A stretch of 64,000 nucleotides of DNA from CAVPCZ01 sp963779225 (GCA_963779225.1 CAVZWW010000002.1:1-64000), one strand, 5' to 3'; shown: positions 29,076 through 37,899, numbered from the stretch's first letter. Numbers and translations are program-made. The notes: a model not told the origin generated them from the letters alone.

Positions 29076-30335
29076 TCAGGATATTACGCCCAGCTTTTTA
29101 CCGATCGTTGCAAAGGTCTCCAGGATGCGATCCAGATGCTCGTCCTTGTGCGTCGCCATATAGCTTGTCCGGAGCATAGCCATGCCCACAGGGACACCCG
29201 GACTCACGAAGGCATTGACGAACACGCCGGCGTCAAAGAGAGCACGCCAGAAGACGAAGGTGTTCGTATCCTCGCCGATAATGACGGGAACGATCGCGGT
29301 CTGCGCTTCCAGGATGTTGAATCCGAGCTGTTTGAAGCCCTTGCGCATCTTTTCCGCGTTGTGGATCAGATTCGTTATCCGCTCGGGTTCCTGCTCGAGA
29401 ATCGTGAGCGAGGCGAGTGCAGCCGCCACGGCCGCCGGAGTCGGACTTGCGGAGAAAATCAGCGCGAGCGCATGATGCTTGATATAGTTGATAACCGCCC
29501 GGTCGCCGACCACGAAGCCGCCCAGCGAAGAGAAGGTTTTAGAGAACGTCCCCATGGTCATATCCACTTCTTTGTCGAGGCCGAAGTGGCTCGCGGTTCC
29601 CCGCCCGCCCTTGCCTATGACCCCGGTGGAATGCGCATCGTCAATGAGAATCCGCGCATTGTGCCTGCGCGCCGCGGCCACCAGATTTGGGAGGTCCACA
29701 ATCAAACCGGTCGTGCTGAACACGCCGTCGGAGACAACGAGTTTCGGGGCGGACTGCGGTAGTTTCGTCAGCACCCGCTCGAGATCCGCCATATCGTTGT
29801 GCTTGTACCGGACGAAATCCGCGAAGGCCCCTTTGGCCATCAGGTTTCCGGCCACGAGGCACGCATGGTTGTCCTTATCGGAGACTACGTATTCCCCCTT
29901 CTGTACCAGCGTCGGGATAATCCCCTGCCCGGTCTGGTACCCCGTACTGAAGAGGAGGCAGGCTTCGCGTCCGAAGAACTTCGCCAGGCGTTCTTCGAGC
30001 TCGATATGCAAATCGAGCGTGCCTGTGAGATAGCGGGAACCCGAGCATCCCGTGCCGTATTTGAGGACGGCCGCCGCCGCCGCTTCTTTCACCCGGGGAT
30101 CAGCAGTGAGTCCGAGGTAGTTGTTCGACCCGGCCATGATGATCTTCCGCCCTTCGATCGTCACCACGGGGCCCTCGTTCTCTTCGATCGGGCGGAAATA
30201 GGGGTAGAGTCCCGTGGCTTTGATTTCGTCGGCGCGGGTGAACAACCGGCACTTTTCGAAGAGGTCAACGGGTTTCTTTGTATCGTGAGTTGCGTGATGC
30301 TTGGTGTGCGAGTGAGCAGGTTCGTGTGACGTCAT
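29076..30335 (-). CDS. spt: Serine palmitoyltransferase-type alpha-oxoamine synthase
   Basis: The enzyme condenses serine with an acyl thioester to 3-oxosphinganine, the first step of sphingolipid synthesis, in the cytosol or at the membrane. The 419-residue protein has the family signature NNYLGLTADPRV, GSRYLTGTLDLHIELEE, the aspartate in ILIDDAHSTGVIG, and the PLP-lysine motif GTFSKTFSSLGG. The relatives are glycine C-acetyltransferase and BioF; the absence of biotin genes and the adjacent acyltransferase and epimerase favour SPT. The ATG at 30335 is chosen; the frame extends to 30428. The first 20 residues are rich in histidine (HSHTKHHATHDTK), an unusual tail. The promoter must lie in the 100-base divergent spacer. 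Confidence 0.8.
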   Translation of the reverse strand: MTSHEPAHSHTKHHATHDTKKPVDLFEKCRLFTRADEIKATGLYPYFRPIEENEGPVVTIEGRKIIMAGSNNYLGLTADPRVKEAAAAAVLKYGTGCSGSRYLTGTLDLHIELEERLAKFFGREACLLFSTGYQTGQGIIPTLVQKGEYVVSDKDNHACLVAGNLMAKGAFADFVRYKHNDMADLERVLTKLPQSAPKLVVSDGVFSTTGLIVDLPNLVAAARRHNARILIDDAHSTGVIGKGGRGTASHFGLDKEVDMTMGTFSKTFSSLGGFVVGDRAVINYIKHHALALIFSASPTPAAVAAALASLTILEQEPERITNLIHNAEKMRKGFKQLGFNILEAQTAIVPVIIGEDTNTFVFWRALFDAGVFVNAFVSPGVPVGMAMLRTSYMATHKDEHLDRILETFATIGKKLGVIS

Positions 30336-30439
30336 CGGTCGCCCGTGAGAAATACTGAAAGGTCGTGGATTGGATTGATTAGATGAAAGTATTTTAATAT
30401 ACTTGAACATCCCGCAAAAGTCAAACAAGCAGACCCCTT
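30336..30439. promoter_or_regulatory. Divergent promoter spacer of the sphingolipid genes
   Basis: The 104-base, AT-rich spacer between the minus-strand serine palmitoyltransferase gene and the plus-strand epimerase gene includes GATGAAAGTATTTTAATATA. It must hold promoters for both directions. No consensus could be assigned with confidence. Confidence 0.4.
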
Positions 30440-31420
30440 ATGAAAGCACTCGTCACCGGCGCCAGCGGCTTCATCGGAAGCCATCTCGTTGATCTCCTTC
30501 TGCAGAAAGACTACTCCGTGCGCTGCCTGCTCCGGCAGACCAGCAGCATGGCGTGGCTGAAAGGTTTGCCTGTCGAAATCGTGTACGGGGACGTGTTTGA
30601 TGAAGCGGGACTGGCGGATGCGGTCCGGGACGTGGACGTGATCTACCATTCCGCAGGGCTCACCAAGGCGAAGACAAAGGAGGAGTACTACAGGGCCAAC
30701 GCCGAGGGGACCCGGAAGCTTCTGGAGGCGGCGCGGCGTTTTGCTCCGGGGCTCAAACGGTTCGTCCTCATCAGCAGTCAGACGGCTGCCGGCCCCAGTT
30801 CCTCGAAGACCCCCGTCACGGAAAACGTCATCCCCCACCCCATAACCACGTACGGCCTTTCCAAGCGGAAGGCGGAGGAAATTTGCCTGGAATTCGGAAC
30901 CTCCTTCCCTGTCACGATAACGCGTCCGCCCGCAGTGTACGGACCGAGGGACAAGGACATCTTTGAGTTCTTCAAGACGATGAGCAAGGGGCTGCAGCCG
31001 GTGGTCGGGTTCGGTGAGAAGTACATCAGTCTGATTCACGTGACCGATCTGGTCCGGGGGATTGTGATGGCGGGCGAGAGTGAAAGGAGTGTGGGAGAGA
31101 CCTATTTCATATCGAGCAAGGAAGTGTACGGATGGAAGCAGGTTGGCGAAATAACGCGCAGGGCGCTGGGGCGTGGTGCACTGACGCTGCGTATTCCCGA
31201 AGCCGGAGTATACGTTATTTCAGGGTTTTCGGAGTTTTTCGGTCTCTTCACCCCCAAACCGGTGCTGGTCAACTTCGAGAAAGCGCGGGACATGGTACAG
31301 GATTACTGGACCTGTGACGCCTCGAAGGCGAAGCGCGACTTCGGATTCGAGCAGGAGATTTCACTCGAAGCCGGAATCAATCAGACCATAGCCTGGTACA
31401 AGGAAAAGGGGTGGCTGTAA
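30440..31420 (+). CDS. NAD-dependent epimerase/dehydratase-type SDR (candidate sphinganine reductase)
   Basis: This is an extended short-chain dehydrogenase of 326 residues with the nucleotide-binding GASGFIGSHLVD at the start. The catalytic YGLSKRKAE (YxxxK) follows FVLISSQTAAGPSS, and the substrate lobe includes RPPAVYGPRDKD. It is divergent from the serine palmitoyltransferase gene with a 104-base spacer. In bacterial ceramide synthesis the reduction of the oxo-sphingoid intermediate is done by CerR, an extended SDR of this class, which fits the context. Other nucleotide-sugar epimerase roles cannot be excluded from sequence alone. Confidence 0.75.
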   Translation: MKALVTGASGFIGSHLVDLLLQKDYSVRCLLRQTSSMAWLKGLPVEIVYGDVFDEAGLADAVRDVDVIYHSAGLTKAKTKEEYYRANAEGTRKLLEAARRFAPGLKRFVLISSQTAAGPSSSKTPVTENVIPHPITTYGLSKRKAEEICLEFGTSFPVTITRPPAVYGPRDKDIFEFFKTMSKGLQPVVGFGEKYISLIHVTDLVRGIVMAGESERSVGETYFISSKEVYGWKQVGEITRRALGRGALTLRIPEAGVYVISGFSEFFGLFTPKPVLVNFEKARDMVQDYWTCDASKAKRDFGFEQEISLEAGINQTIAWYKEKGWL

Positions 31421-31472
31421 CCTCCCCTTGACTTCTAGTGGCTGAATGTGTATATTAAAATGCTAAAATGAT

Positions 31473-31545
<73 letters not shown>

Positions 31546-31550
31546 CAAAG

Positions 31551-31582
31551 GAAGGCGCCGGAAAAGGCGCCTTCTGTCTTTT
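31551..31582 (+). terminator. Rho-independent terminator after tRNA-fMet
   Basis: GAAGGCGCC pairs with GGCGCCTTC around the loop GGAAAA, and TGTCTTTT follows. A near-identical hairpin follows two other tRNA-tail copies (42.6 and 55.3 kb) and recurs at 61.07 kb without a tail. Confidence 0.9.
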
Positions 31583-31599
31583 GGAGGCATCGGCGTTTT

Positions 31600-31706
31600 G
31601 TAGTTGGCTTGGCGGGCCTGTGATTTCAAGCTGAACGAATCCCGCCGAAGACAGGATGAGTGAAGTCCCGCGGAACTCTGTGTAGCGGGATCCTACCCTC
31701 GCTACT
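31600..31706 (+). repeat. Copy A of a ~105-bp repeat ending in a tRNA-tail-like sequence
   Basis: The block contains GAATCCCGCCGAAGACAGG and ATGAGTGAAGTCCCGCGG, and ends GATCCTACCCTCGCTAC, which resembles the tRNA-fMet 3' tail CCTGCCCCCGCTAC. A second, diverged copy lies at 47940-48050 with the same order of blocks. Both are in the plus orientation. Confidence 0.7.
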
Positions 31707-31710
31707 CGCT

Positions 31711-31742
31711 ACCCCTACAACTTGCGTTGTAGGGGTACTTTA
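31711..31742 (+). terminator. Hairpin with weak U tract
   Basis: ACCCCTACAA pairs perfectly with TTGTAGGGGT around a six-base loop and is followed by ACTTTATT. It may act as a terminator or as the end of the repeat just before it. Confidence 0.6.
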
Positions 31743-31777
31743 TTGATGGTTGGGAATCTGCAGCCCGCCAACGACAG

Positions 31778-32203
31778 TTACCCTGTCAATCTCCCCGTTG
31801 ACTTGGACCTCCCGCGGTTCAGGTGCTCCTCGTTGATCCCCACGTGAGTCCCTTGGGTGTTGTAGTAGTGGATGTAGCTCTCGAGAACCCACGCAGTTGA
31901 CCCGCTCTTCCATTTCCAGAATATTCTGAAGCTCTGCCGGTACCAGCGAATGACGGTTTCGGGCTGGACGATGCGCTGTGCTTCCTTCCAGGAGTCGTAC
32001 AGATCTGTCAAGATTCCGATGAAGAACCTGTCAGAGAGGCTTGCCCTGCGTCTTGGCGATGACCGCGCGATTACCTCTCCAGCGGCTTTCTGAAACAGAA
32101 CCTCGAGGTGAAGCGGGGTGTGAGATGTGAAGAGCGAGAGCAGAAACGAAAGGAGCGGTCTCAGCATTTGGGTGGCTATCCGGTTGGTTGGTACAAAATC
32201 CAA
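31778..32203 (-). pseudogene. Internally deleted integrase-core transposase (IS481/IS3-like)
   Basis: The first 100 residues (MLRPLLSFLLSLFTSHTPLH, then RIVQPETVIRWYRQSFRIFW) match the N-terminal part of a common family of rve-type transposases. The sequence jumps directly to the C-terminal block SYIHYYNTQGTHVGINEEHL, the usual YNxxRxH-like end. The DDE catalytic core, roughly 150-200 residues, is missing while the frame stays open, so this is a deletion derivative without activity. It sits right after the initiator tRNA and is flanked upstream by a 13-base inverted repeat. It marks past transposition into this region. Confidence 0.7.
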
Positions 32204-32236
32204 AGTAGCGAAAGTGATTCCGATTCGTTACTTTGG
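32200..32236. repeat. 13-base inverted repeat
   Basis: CCAAAGTAGCGAA at 32200 pairs with TTCGTTACTTTGG at 32224, twelve of thirteen positions, around an 11-base spacer. It lies at the start of the truncated transposase and 80 bases before the aldolase gene. It could be an IS end, an operator or a transcript hairpin; no T tract follows. Confidence 0.6.
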
Positions 32237-32314
32237 AGGCAGATGAGATTTTGACAAGGCACAATCCCGTAGGTGACTTTGGGCGGCTTCCGCCCGCCGA
32301 GAGGAGTGAGTGAC

Positions 32315-33205
32315 ATGCCGCTGAGACCTGCCATGGAACTGATCACTCGTGCTCGAGTGGAAGGATATGCCGTCGGCTACTTTGAAAGTTGGAACATCGA
32401 GTCGCTGCAGGGTGTTTTGGATGCGGCTGAGAAAATGCTGTCGCCCATATTGGTGGGGATCAACGGCGACTTTCTGAGTAGAAGCACGCGTCTCGCCTCG
32501 GAACGCCTCGCATGGCACGCCGCGCTCTATCGCGCCGCCGCCGAGTCTTCGGCAGTTCCCTGCGCCGTGATTTTTAATGAGTGTTCAAACGACATCTGGA
32601 TTCGGCAGGCCGTGGAAATGGGATTCAGTCTCGTGATGCCGGACGATCCTGGCGCCGATGAGGAGGCATTCGTACGTCGCGTGGCGGATTTGGGGCGTTA
32701 TGCACACAGCAAGGGGGTGGCCGTTGAAGCGGAGTTCGGACATCTTCCTTGCGGCGTGCCGGACACTCTCAGCAATGGGGAGGCGGAGTTGACGGATCCA
32801 GACGCGGCGGTGCGGTTCGTCGAGTCAACCGGTATTGACCTGCTTGCCGTGAGTGTGGGGAATGTCCACATCGTTCTGGAGGGGTCGCGATCTCTCGACA
32901 TCGATCGTCTACGTGCGATTCGTAGAAAGGTCGCCGTACCGTTCGATCTGCATGGCGGATCCGGCATCGACGCCGATTCATTGCGCGCGGCAATCCGCCT
33001 GGGGGTGGCGAAGGTGTGTTACGGCACGTACGTGAAACAGCGGTACCTTGACGCCGTGCGCCGGGTGCTCAGCGCTGATGAAATGAATCCACACAAACAG
33101 TTGGGTTGCGGCGGACCGGAGGATGTCCTGGTAGCCGGACGCCTGGCGGTGCGCGATGCGGTTCTCGAACGGATCGAAACTCTCGGGTGTTGCGATCGGG
33201 CCTAG
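32315..33205 (+). CDS. Class II fructose-bisphosphate-type aldolase
   Basis: Class II aldolases of the FbaA/GatY/KbaY group cleave ketose phosphates or related compounds with a zinc ion. The 296-residue protein has the family's GVAVEAEFGHLPCG, GNVHIVLEGS (usually IGTxHG) and FDLHGGSGID. The zinc-binding histidines of GH, VH and LHGG are therefore present. The start ATG at 32315 has GAGAGGAG upstream. It is the first gene of a plus-strand cluster with a PfkB kinase 29 bases further on, then a lipoyl protein, a URO-D-like protein and the two subunits of a 2-oxoacid dehydrogenase E1. The expected substrate is a sugar phosphate made by the kinase; which one is unknown. Confidence 0.8.
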   Translation: MPLRPAMELITRARVEGYAVGYFESWNIESLQGVLDAAEKMLSPILVGINGDFLSRSTRLASERLAWHAALYRAAAESSAVPCAVIFNECSNDIWIRQAVEMGFSLVMPDDPGADEEAFVRRVADLGRYAHSKGVAVEAEFGHLPCGVPDTLSNGEAELTDPDAAVRFVESTGIDLLAVSVGNVHIVLEGSRSLDIDRLRAIRRKVAVPFDLHGGSGIDADSLRAAIRLGVAKVCYGTYVKQRYLDAVRRVLSADEMNPHKQLGCGGPEDVLVAGRLAVRDAVLERIETLGCCDRA

Positions 33206-33234
33206 ATGACCCGACCCGGAAAGGCGGCGAAGAC

Positions 33235-34194
33235 ATGGCCGACGTAGGATGTGCCGGCATACTGGTGGTGGATACGTTTTGTGGTCCGATGAAAGATCTG
33301 CCTCGCCAGGGGCAGTTGCTGGCGGTGGATGACATGCCGACGCATTCCGGAGGGTGCGCCGCAAACGTCGCGATTGACCTGGCGAAACAGAGCGTGCTGG
33401 TGGATGTCGCGGGGTGTGTGGGTGACGACCCCTCGGCAAACCTCCTCACGGAGGCATTGACGAAAAGCCGCGTGGGCTGCGAGCACATCGTGCGGGCTCC
33501 GCATTGCCCCACGAGTAAGACCGTGATCCTCCTCGTGGAAGGCCAGGACCGGCGATACATCCACTCGTTTGGCGCCAACGCGGCATTCACAGTGGACCAT
33601 ATTCGGCGCGACTGGGTGGCCGGTTTGAGGGTGTTCTATCTGGGTGGCCTCTTCTTGATGCCCTCCTTCCGGACGGCAGAATTTCTGGACCTCCTGAAAT
33701 TCTGCCGCGAGAAAGGCGTAGTCACCGTGGTGGATGTCGTGATTCCCCAACACGTCAGGGGAATGGCCGATCTCGCGCCGCTCCTTCCATACATTGACTA
33801 CTTCCTGCCGAACAATGACGAAGCGCATGCCCTCACGGGATACGAACGGCCTGCGGATCAACTCAGTGTACTCCTTGCGGCTGGAGCGGGTGCAGCGATC
33901 GTCACCCTCGGCAGGGACGGTGCGCTTGCTGCCAGGAAAGGCGAGTGCTGGAGGTCCGGGGTTTATCCCATGCCAATTGTGGATCCGTCTGGAGCTGGCG
34001 ATGCCTTTGACGCGGGAGTCATCGCGGGTATACTACGCGGTTGGGATTTGCCCCAAATGCTCCGGTTTGCCAGTGCGCTTGGTGCCTCTGCGGTTCGCGC
34101 GATCGGGACTACGCAAGGCGTGTTCTCGGCAAGCGAGGCAGAAGCCTTTCTGGCGGCAAACCATCTGGAGGCAAAGCAGGATCGTCTGATATGA
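33235..34194 (+). CDS. PfkB-family sugar kinase
   Basis: Members phosphorylate sugars or related small molecules with ATP. The 319-residue protein has the N-terminal PfkB block HSGGCAANVAIDLAKQS and the C-terminal signature PSGAGDAFDAGVIAG, whose GAGD supplies the anion hole and catalytic aspartate. The start ATG at 33235, preceded by GGAAAGG, fits the family better than upstream codons that lie inside the aldolase gene. It follows the aldolase directly and precedes a small lipoyl-domain gene with a 51-base gap. A kinase plus aldolase pair suggests phosphorylation and then cleavage of a sugar. The substrate is not evident. Confidence 0.88.
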   Translation: MADVGCAGILVVDTFCGPMKDLPRQGQLLAVDDMPTHSGGCAANVAIDLAKQSVLVDVAGCVGDDPSANLLTEALTKSRVGCEHIVRAPHCPTSKTVILLVEGQDRRYIHSFGANAAFTVDHIRRDWVAGLRVFYLGGLFLMPSFRTAEFLDLLKFCREKGVVTVVDVVIPQHVRGMADLAPLLPYIDYFLPNNDEAHALTGYERPADQLSVLLAAGAGAAIVTLGRDGALAARKGECWRSGVYPMPIVDPSGAGDAFDAGVIAGILRGWDLPQMLRFASALGASAVRAIGTTQGVFSASEAEAFLAANHLEAKQDRLI

Positions 34195-34245
34195 TTGAGA
34201 GGAGACCTGGATCTTGTGCGCTCTGTATGTAAGGAGGTTGTGACG

Positions 34246-34491
34246 ATGGAACTGAAGATTAAGATGCCCGACCTTTCAGCCAACGAGGCAGAAATCAGGG
34301 TGGTGAGGTGGTTGATCGAACCTGGTCAGCGCATACAACGCGGTCAAATATTGCTGGAAGTGGAAACTGACAAGGCTATCGTTGAAGTCGAGTCGATCGC
34401 CAGCGGCATTCTCGTTGAGATCTGTGCGCTGCCGGAACAGAAAGTCACAACCGGCGAGGTGATCGCCGTGATTGGTGTGAACAAAGGATAG
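34246..34491 (+). CDS. Free-standing lipoyl-domain protein
   Basis: The 81-residue protein is a complete biotinyl/lipoyl domain and nothing else. It starts KIKMPDLSANEAEIRVVRWL, has the modified lysine in LEVETDKAIVEVES, and ends GEVIAVIGVNKG. In normal 2-oxoacid dehydrogenases this domain is the N-terminus of the E2 acyltransferase; here there is no E2 core or E3 in the window. AAGGAGG lies ten bases before the ATG, a strong ribosome binding site. It sits upstream of the E1 alpha and beta genes, with the URO-D-like gene in between, so it may accept the acyl group made by E1. Whether it carries lipoyl or biotin cannot be told; ETDKA favours lipoyl. Confidence 0.85.
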   Translation: MELKIKMPDLSANEAEIRVVRWLIEPGQRIQRGQILLEVETDKAIVEVESIASGILVEICALPEQKVTTGEVIAVIGVNKG

Positions 34492-34620
34492 CGGTTCCGG
34501 CGCTGCGTAGCAACCGGGCCCTGGAGTTGTTGACATCGTTTGATAGCGCACTGGATGGGTGAATTCTGCTGCACCGAGTCGTAGGGGCTTGGTCTTGAAC
34601 CTGCCGGAAGGAGGATACCG

Positions 34621-35790
34621 ATGACATCCCGTGAACGAATGTTGACGGCTCTGGGCGGTGGAATGCCGGATCGACTGCCGGTGACCACTCATTTTCTGAT
34701 GCCGAAGTTCCTGACCGATTGCATGGGTGGGATATCGGAAGCAGAGTTCTTCGACGACTACGGTTGGGATCCGATCACGTACACTGTGCCCCATCGCCCG
34801 GACCCGACTCGCGGCGAATTCAATGATCCGGATCAGAGCGAACCGGGTTTTCTGGAAAGTCGAAGGGTGGCGACCGCCGACTGGCGCGTTCAGACTGAGG
34901 CTATTCCCGATCAGCACTATCCCACCACGCGATACCGTTTCGTGACGCCCAAAGGTACCTTGTCTATGGTTGTGCAGTACGATCCGTACACGGCCTGGCT
35001 CATCGAACCACTGATCAAGGAGAAACGGGATATTGACCTGATCGGCGAATATGTCACTGCGCCGAAATGCGACGTTGATGCTGTGAATCGGACCGCCGAG
35101 GCCTTTGGGCAAAGGGGGTTGGTACGCGGGTACATCTGTTGTTTTGATGTCTTCGGGCAACCCGGGACCTGGCAGGACGCCACGTGTCTGGTCGGAGTCG
35201 AGCGGCTGATCATGGAAGCCCACGACGATCCACAATGGGTCCAAGAATTGCTTGGCATCCTGTTTCGACGAAAGGAGGTCTTCGTAAAATCGCTCGCAGG
35301 GGCGCATTACGACGTTCTCGAGTTGGGCGGAGGCAGCGCATCCTCCAGCGTAATCTCGCCTCGGTTGTTCGACAAGTTTGTCGCGCCCTACGACAGCCGC
35401 TTAATCGAGTTTGCCCACGCCGCCGGTCAACGCATTAGCTATCACACCTGTGGCGGCATGATGCCGATACTCGAAAACATCGCGGCGATGCAACCCGATG
35501 CCATGGAAACTTTTACGCCAGTCGGCATGGGGGGCGATACGGATCTGGCAGAAGCACGCCGACGCGTACCTTCGAACATCTGCATGATCGGAGGGTTTGA
35601 CCAGTTTCACTTCTTCAAGGGATGTACGGAATCGCAGACACGCGCCGAGGTGCGCCGTTGTTTCGAGGGGGCTGGCAGGAGCGGCGCATATATCCTCTGT
35701 CCTTCCGACAATTTCTTCGATGCCGAACCCGCTCTCGTGAAAGCCTTCGCCGACGAAGCGCATCAATGCGCGTACCCGGTAAAACAGTGA
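34621..35790 (+). CDS. Uroporphyrinogen decarboxylase (URO-D) family protein, MtaA/CmuA-like
   Basis: The 389-residue protein belongs to the URO-D superfamily, which includes true uroporphyrinogen decarboxylase and cobalamin methyltransferases such as MtaA. It shows TSRERMLTALGGGMPDRLPV at the start and a HTCG motif (ISYHTCGGMMPILENI) near residue 280 that matches the zinc-binding HxC of MtaA/CmuA-type members. It ends with a DNFFDAEPALVKAF segment. No corrinoid protein is adjacent. GGAAGGAGGATACCG precedes the ATG. Members of this family often occur in sugar gene clusters without a known role, and that is the best description here. It lies between the lipoyl and E1 genes. Confidence 0.75.
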   Translation: MTSRERMLTALGGGMPDRLPVTTHFLMPKFLTDCMGGISEAEFFDDYGWDPITYTVPHRPDPTRGEFNDPDQSEPGFLESRRVATADWRVQTEAIPDQHYPTTRYRFVTPKGTLSMVVQYDPYTAWLIEPLIKEKRDIDLIGEYVTAPKCDVDAVNRTAEAFGQRGLVRGYICCFDVFGQPGTWQDATCLVGVERLIMEAHDDPQWVQELLGILFRRKEVFVKSLAGAHYDVLELGGGSASSSVISPRLFDKFVAPYDSRLIEFAHAAGQRISYHTCGGMMPILENIAAMQPDAMETFTPVGMGGDTDLAEARRRVPSNICMIGGFDQFHFFKGCTESQTRAEVRRCFEGAGRSGAYILCPSDNFFDAEPALVKAFADEAHQCAYPVKQ

Positions 35791-35888
35791 ACTACCGCGT
35801 GGGAGAACGAGGGAGTTACCGGCAGTCCTGCCCGGCGACCAGGGTTTTGCCAGATCTGTCTGCAAATGACGACTAAGAGGAGAAAAAC

Positions 35889-36860
35889 GTGTCGGGACAA
35901 CTGAAATACGAACATGGATTCCTGTTGGGACTCTATGAACGGATGGTTCTCATCCGCGAATTCGAGGAACAGGTCAAGTATTTGTTTCTGGAAGGGCGGA
36001 TGCCGGGAACTATCCATCAGTGTCAGGGGCAGGAGGCCGCAGCCGTCGGCGTGTGCAGAACGTTGACCGATGCGGACTTTATCACCTCGACGCATCGTCC
36101 ACACGGTCATGCCTTGGCCAAGGGAGTGAGCCCGCTGGAAATCCTGATTGAGTTGTTCGGCGGTGTGACTGGCTGCTGCAAAGGCAAAGGCGGATCCATG
36201 CATGTGGGCAACATCAACAGGGGAATGCCGCCGGCCATTGCGATCGTCGGCGGAGGCATTCCGGTGGCCACGGGAATGGCGTTGGCGATGAAAATGCAGA
36301 AACGACCCAACGTGGTCGCTTGCTTTTTTGGCGACGGGGCGACGTCCGAGGGTGCGTTCCACGAGGCGGTGAACATGGCTGCTATCTGGAACCTGCCGGT
36401 GATCTTTGTCTGTGAGAACAACCTCTACGGCGCCTCCACGCCCGTGTGTCAGATATCTCGTTTGAGGACCATGGCGGAACGCGGCGCAGCCTATGGGATT
36501 CCGGCATACAGGATTGACGGCAATGATGTCCTGGCTGTGTATGAAGCCGCTCAATCTGCGAAGGATGTGTGCCTGAGCGGCACGGGGCCGGTGTTCCTGG
36601 AGTTGATAACGTACCGAATCACCGGGCATTCACGCCGGGATCCGTGCCAATATCAACCGAAGGAGGAGCGGCAACAGGCCATGCAAAACGAACCGATCGG
36701 CAGATTCGAGAGGGTTTTGCTGCAATCTTCTGATGTGACGCGCGGCGAACTGGATGCGATTCGGGCCAAGGTCGAGAGGGATATTCGTGAAGCAATTGTG
36801 CAGGCGGAACAGGAGCCCAAACCGACGCCTGAAGATGTGTTGACGGATGTATATGCGTGA
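35889..36860 (+). CDS. 2-oxoacid dehydrogenase E1 component, alpha subunit
   Basis: This is a thiamine diphosphate-dependent decarboxylase subunit of the pyruvate/acetoin/branched-chain dehydrogenase type. The 323-residue protein has the TPP-binding motif GDGATSEGAFHEAVN ending in an ENNLYG segment, plus MPGTIHQCQGQEA and a GKGGSMHVG loop. A GTG at 35889 with AAGAGGAG upstream is the start. The beta subunit follows 22 bases after the stop. The GHSRRDP segment is the usual substrate-channel loop. The 2-oxoacid cannot be predicted; the acetoin-dehydrogenase group is the nearest in appearance. There is no adjacent E2/E3 gene, only a free lipoyl protein. Confidence 0.9.
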   Translation: MSGQLKYEHGFLLGLYERMVLIREFEEQVKYLFLEGRMPGTIHQCQGQEAAAVGVCRTLTDADFITSTHRPHGHALAKGVSPLEILIELFGGVTGCCKGKGGSMHVGNINRGMPPAIAIVGGGIPVATGMALAMKMQKRPNVVACFFGDGATSEGAFHEAVNMAAIWNLPVIFVCENNLYGASTPVCQISRLRTMAERGAAYGIPAYRIDGNDVLAVYEAAQSAKDVCLSGTGPVFLELITYRITGHSRRDPCQYQPKEERQQAMQNEPIGRFERVLLQSSDVTRGELDAIRAKVERDIREAIVQAEQEPKPTPEDVLTDVYA

Positions 36861-36882
36861 AATGCAAAGGACAGGAACAGCT

Positions 36883-37899
36883 ATGAAACGGATGTCGATT
36901 GCTGAGGCATTGCGGGCAGGAATAGCCGAGGAGATGGAACGAGACGAACGCGTGTTCTGTATAGGCGAAGATATCGGTATTCCCGGTGGCTGGGGCGGCG
37001 CCTTTACCGTGACGCTCGGTCTGGAGAAAAGGTTTCGGGACCGGATCATCGACACACCGATCGCCGAGAATGGCTTTTTTGGTGTGGCAGTTGGCGCCGC
37101 TATGCTCGGGATGCGGCCTATCGTTGATGTCCAATATGGGGACTTTCTCTTTTGCGCGATGGATCAGATCCACAGCAATGCATCCATGATGCGGTACATG
37201 TCTGGCGGCACCGTCAAAGTTCCGATGGTGATGCGAGCACCTGTGGGTGCCACCGGGCGCGGCGCGCAGCATGCGCGCAACCCAGAGCGTTTCTTCATCG
37301 GCATCCCCGGCATCAAAGTCGTGGCAGTATCCAACGCGTACGATGCCAAGGGACTCCTGAAGTCTGCCGTGCGGGATGACAACCCGGTGATGATCTTTGA
37401 GCACAAGTTGCTGTACGGTTCGAAAGGCGCGCGTATGGAATCCGGGGCAGTGGACGCCACGAGCGATATCCCTGATGAGGACTACACCGTTCCGATCGGC
37501 AAAGCCTCAGTCCGGCGTCCGGGTTCTCAGGTGACCATTCTGGGCTGGCTGCTGATGCTTCATCACGCGTTGAACGCGGCAGAGAGACTTGCGACCGAGG
37601 GCGTGAGTGCGGAAGTGATTGATGTGCGGAGTCTGTCGCCGTTTGATTTCGATACGATCGGTGAATCTGTGCAGAAGACCGGTCGTGTGGTGATCGTCGA
37701 GGAGGGACCGAAGACCGGCGGTGTCGGCGCGGAGTTGTCCGCCGGCATCGCGGAGCGCTTCGGACGCGACCTGAAGGCTCCGGTGGTCCGGGTGGCCTCG
37801 CCCGACGTGCCGGTGCCATTCGCGCCGGTGTTGGAGAATGCCTATCGTCCGGATCCCATGCGCATCGTCGAGGGTGCAAAACAGGCATTGGAGGGTTAG
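36883..37899 (+). CDS. 2-oxoacid dehydrogenase E1 component, beta subunit
   Basis: The beta subunit pairs with the alpha subunit to form an alpha2-beta2 TPP enzyme. The 338-residue protein starts MSIAEALRAGIAEEMERDER and has VFCIGEDIGIPGGWGGAF, the TPP-contact glutamate and glycines, PIVDVQYGDFLFCAMDQI and VVIVEEGPKTGGVGAELSAG in the C-terminal transketolase domain. The ATG at 36883 is chosen because AGGAAC precedes it; an in-frame start at 36847 overlaps the alpha gene. The tail ends before a 130-base spacer and the DUF4432 gene. The genes lack a complete E2 partner in the window. Confidence 0.9.
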   Translation: MKRMSIAEALRAGIAEEMERDERVFCIGEDIGIPGGWGGAFTVTLGLEKRFRDRIIDTPIAENGFFGVAVGAAMLGMRPIVDVQYGDFLFCAMDQIHSNASMMRYMSGGTVKVPMVMRAPVGATGRGAQHARNPERFFIGIPGIKVVAVSNAYDAKGLLKSAVRDDNPVMIFEHKLLYGSKGARMESGAVDATSDIPDEDYTVPIGKASVRRPGSQVTILGWLLMLHHALNAAERLATEGVSAEVIDVRSLSPFDFDTIGESVQKTGRVVIVEEGPKTGGVGAELSAGIAERFGRDLKAPVVRVASPDVPVPFAPVLENAYRPDPMRIVEGAKQALEG

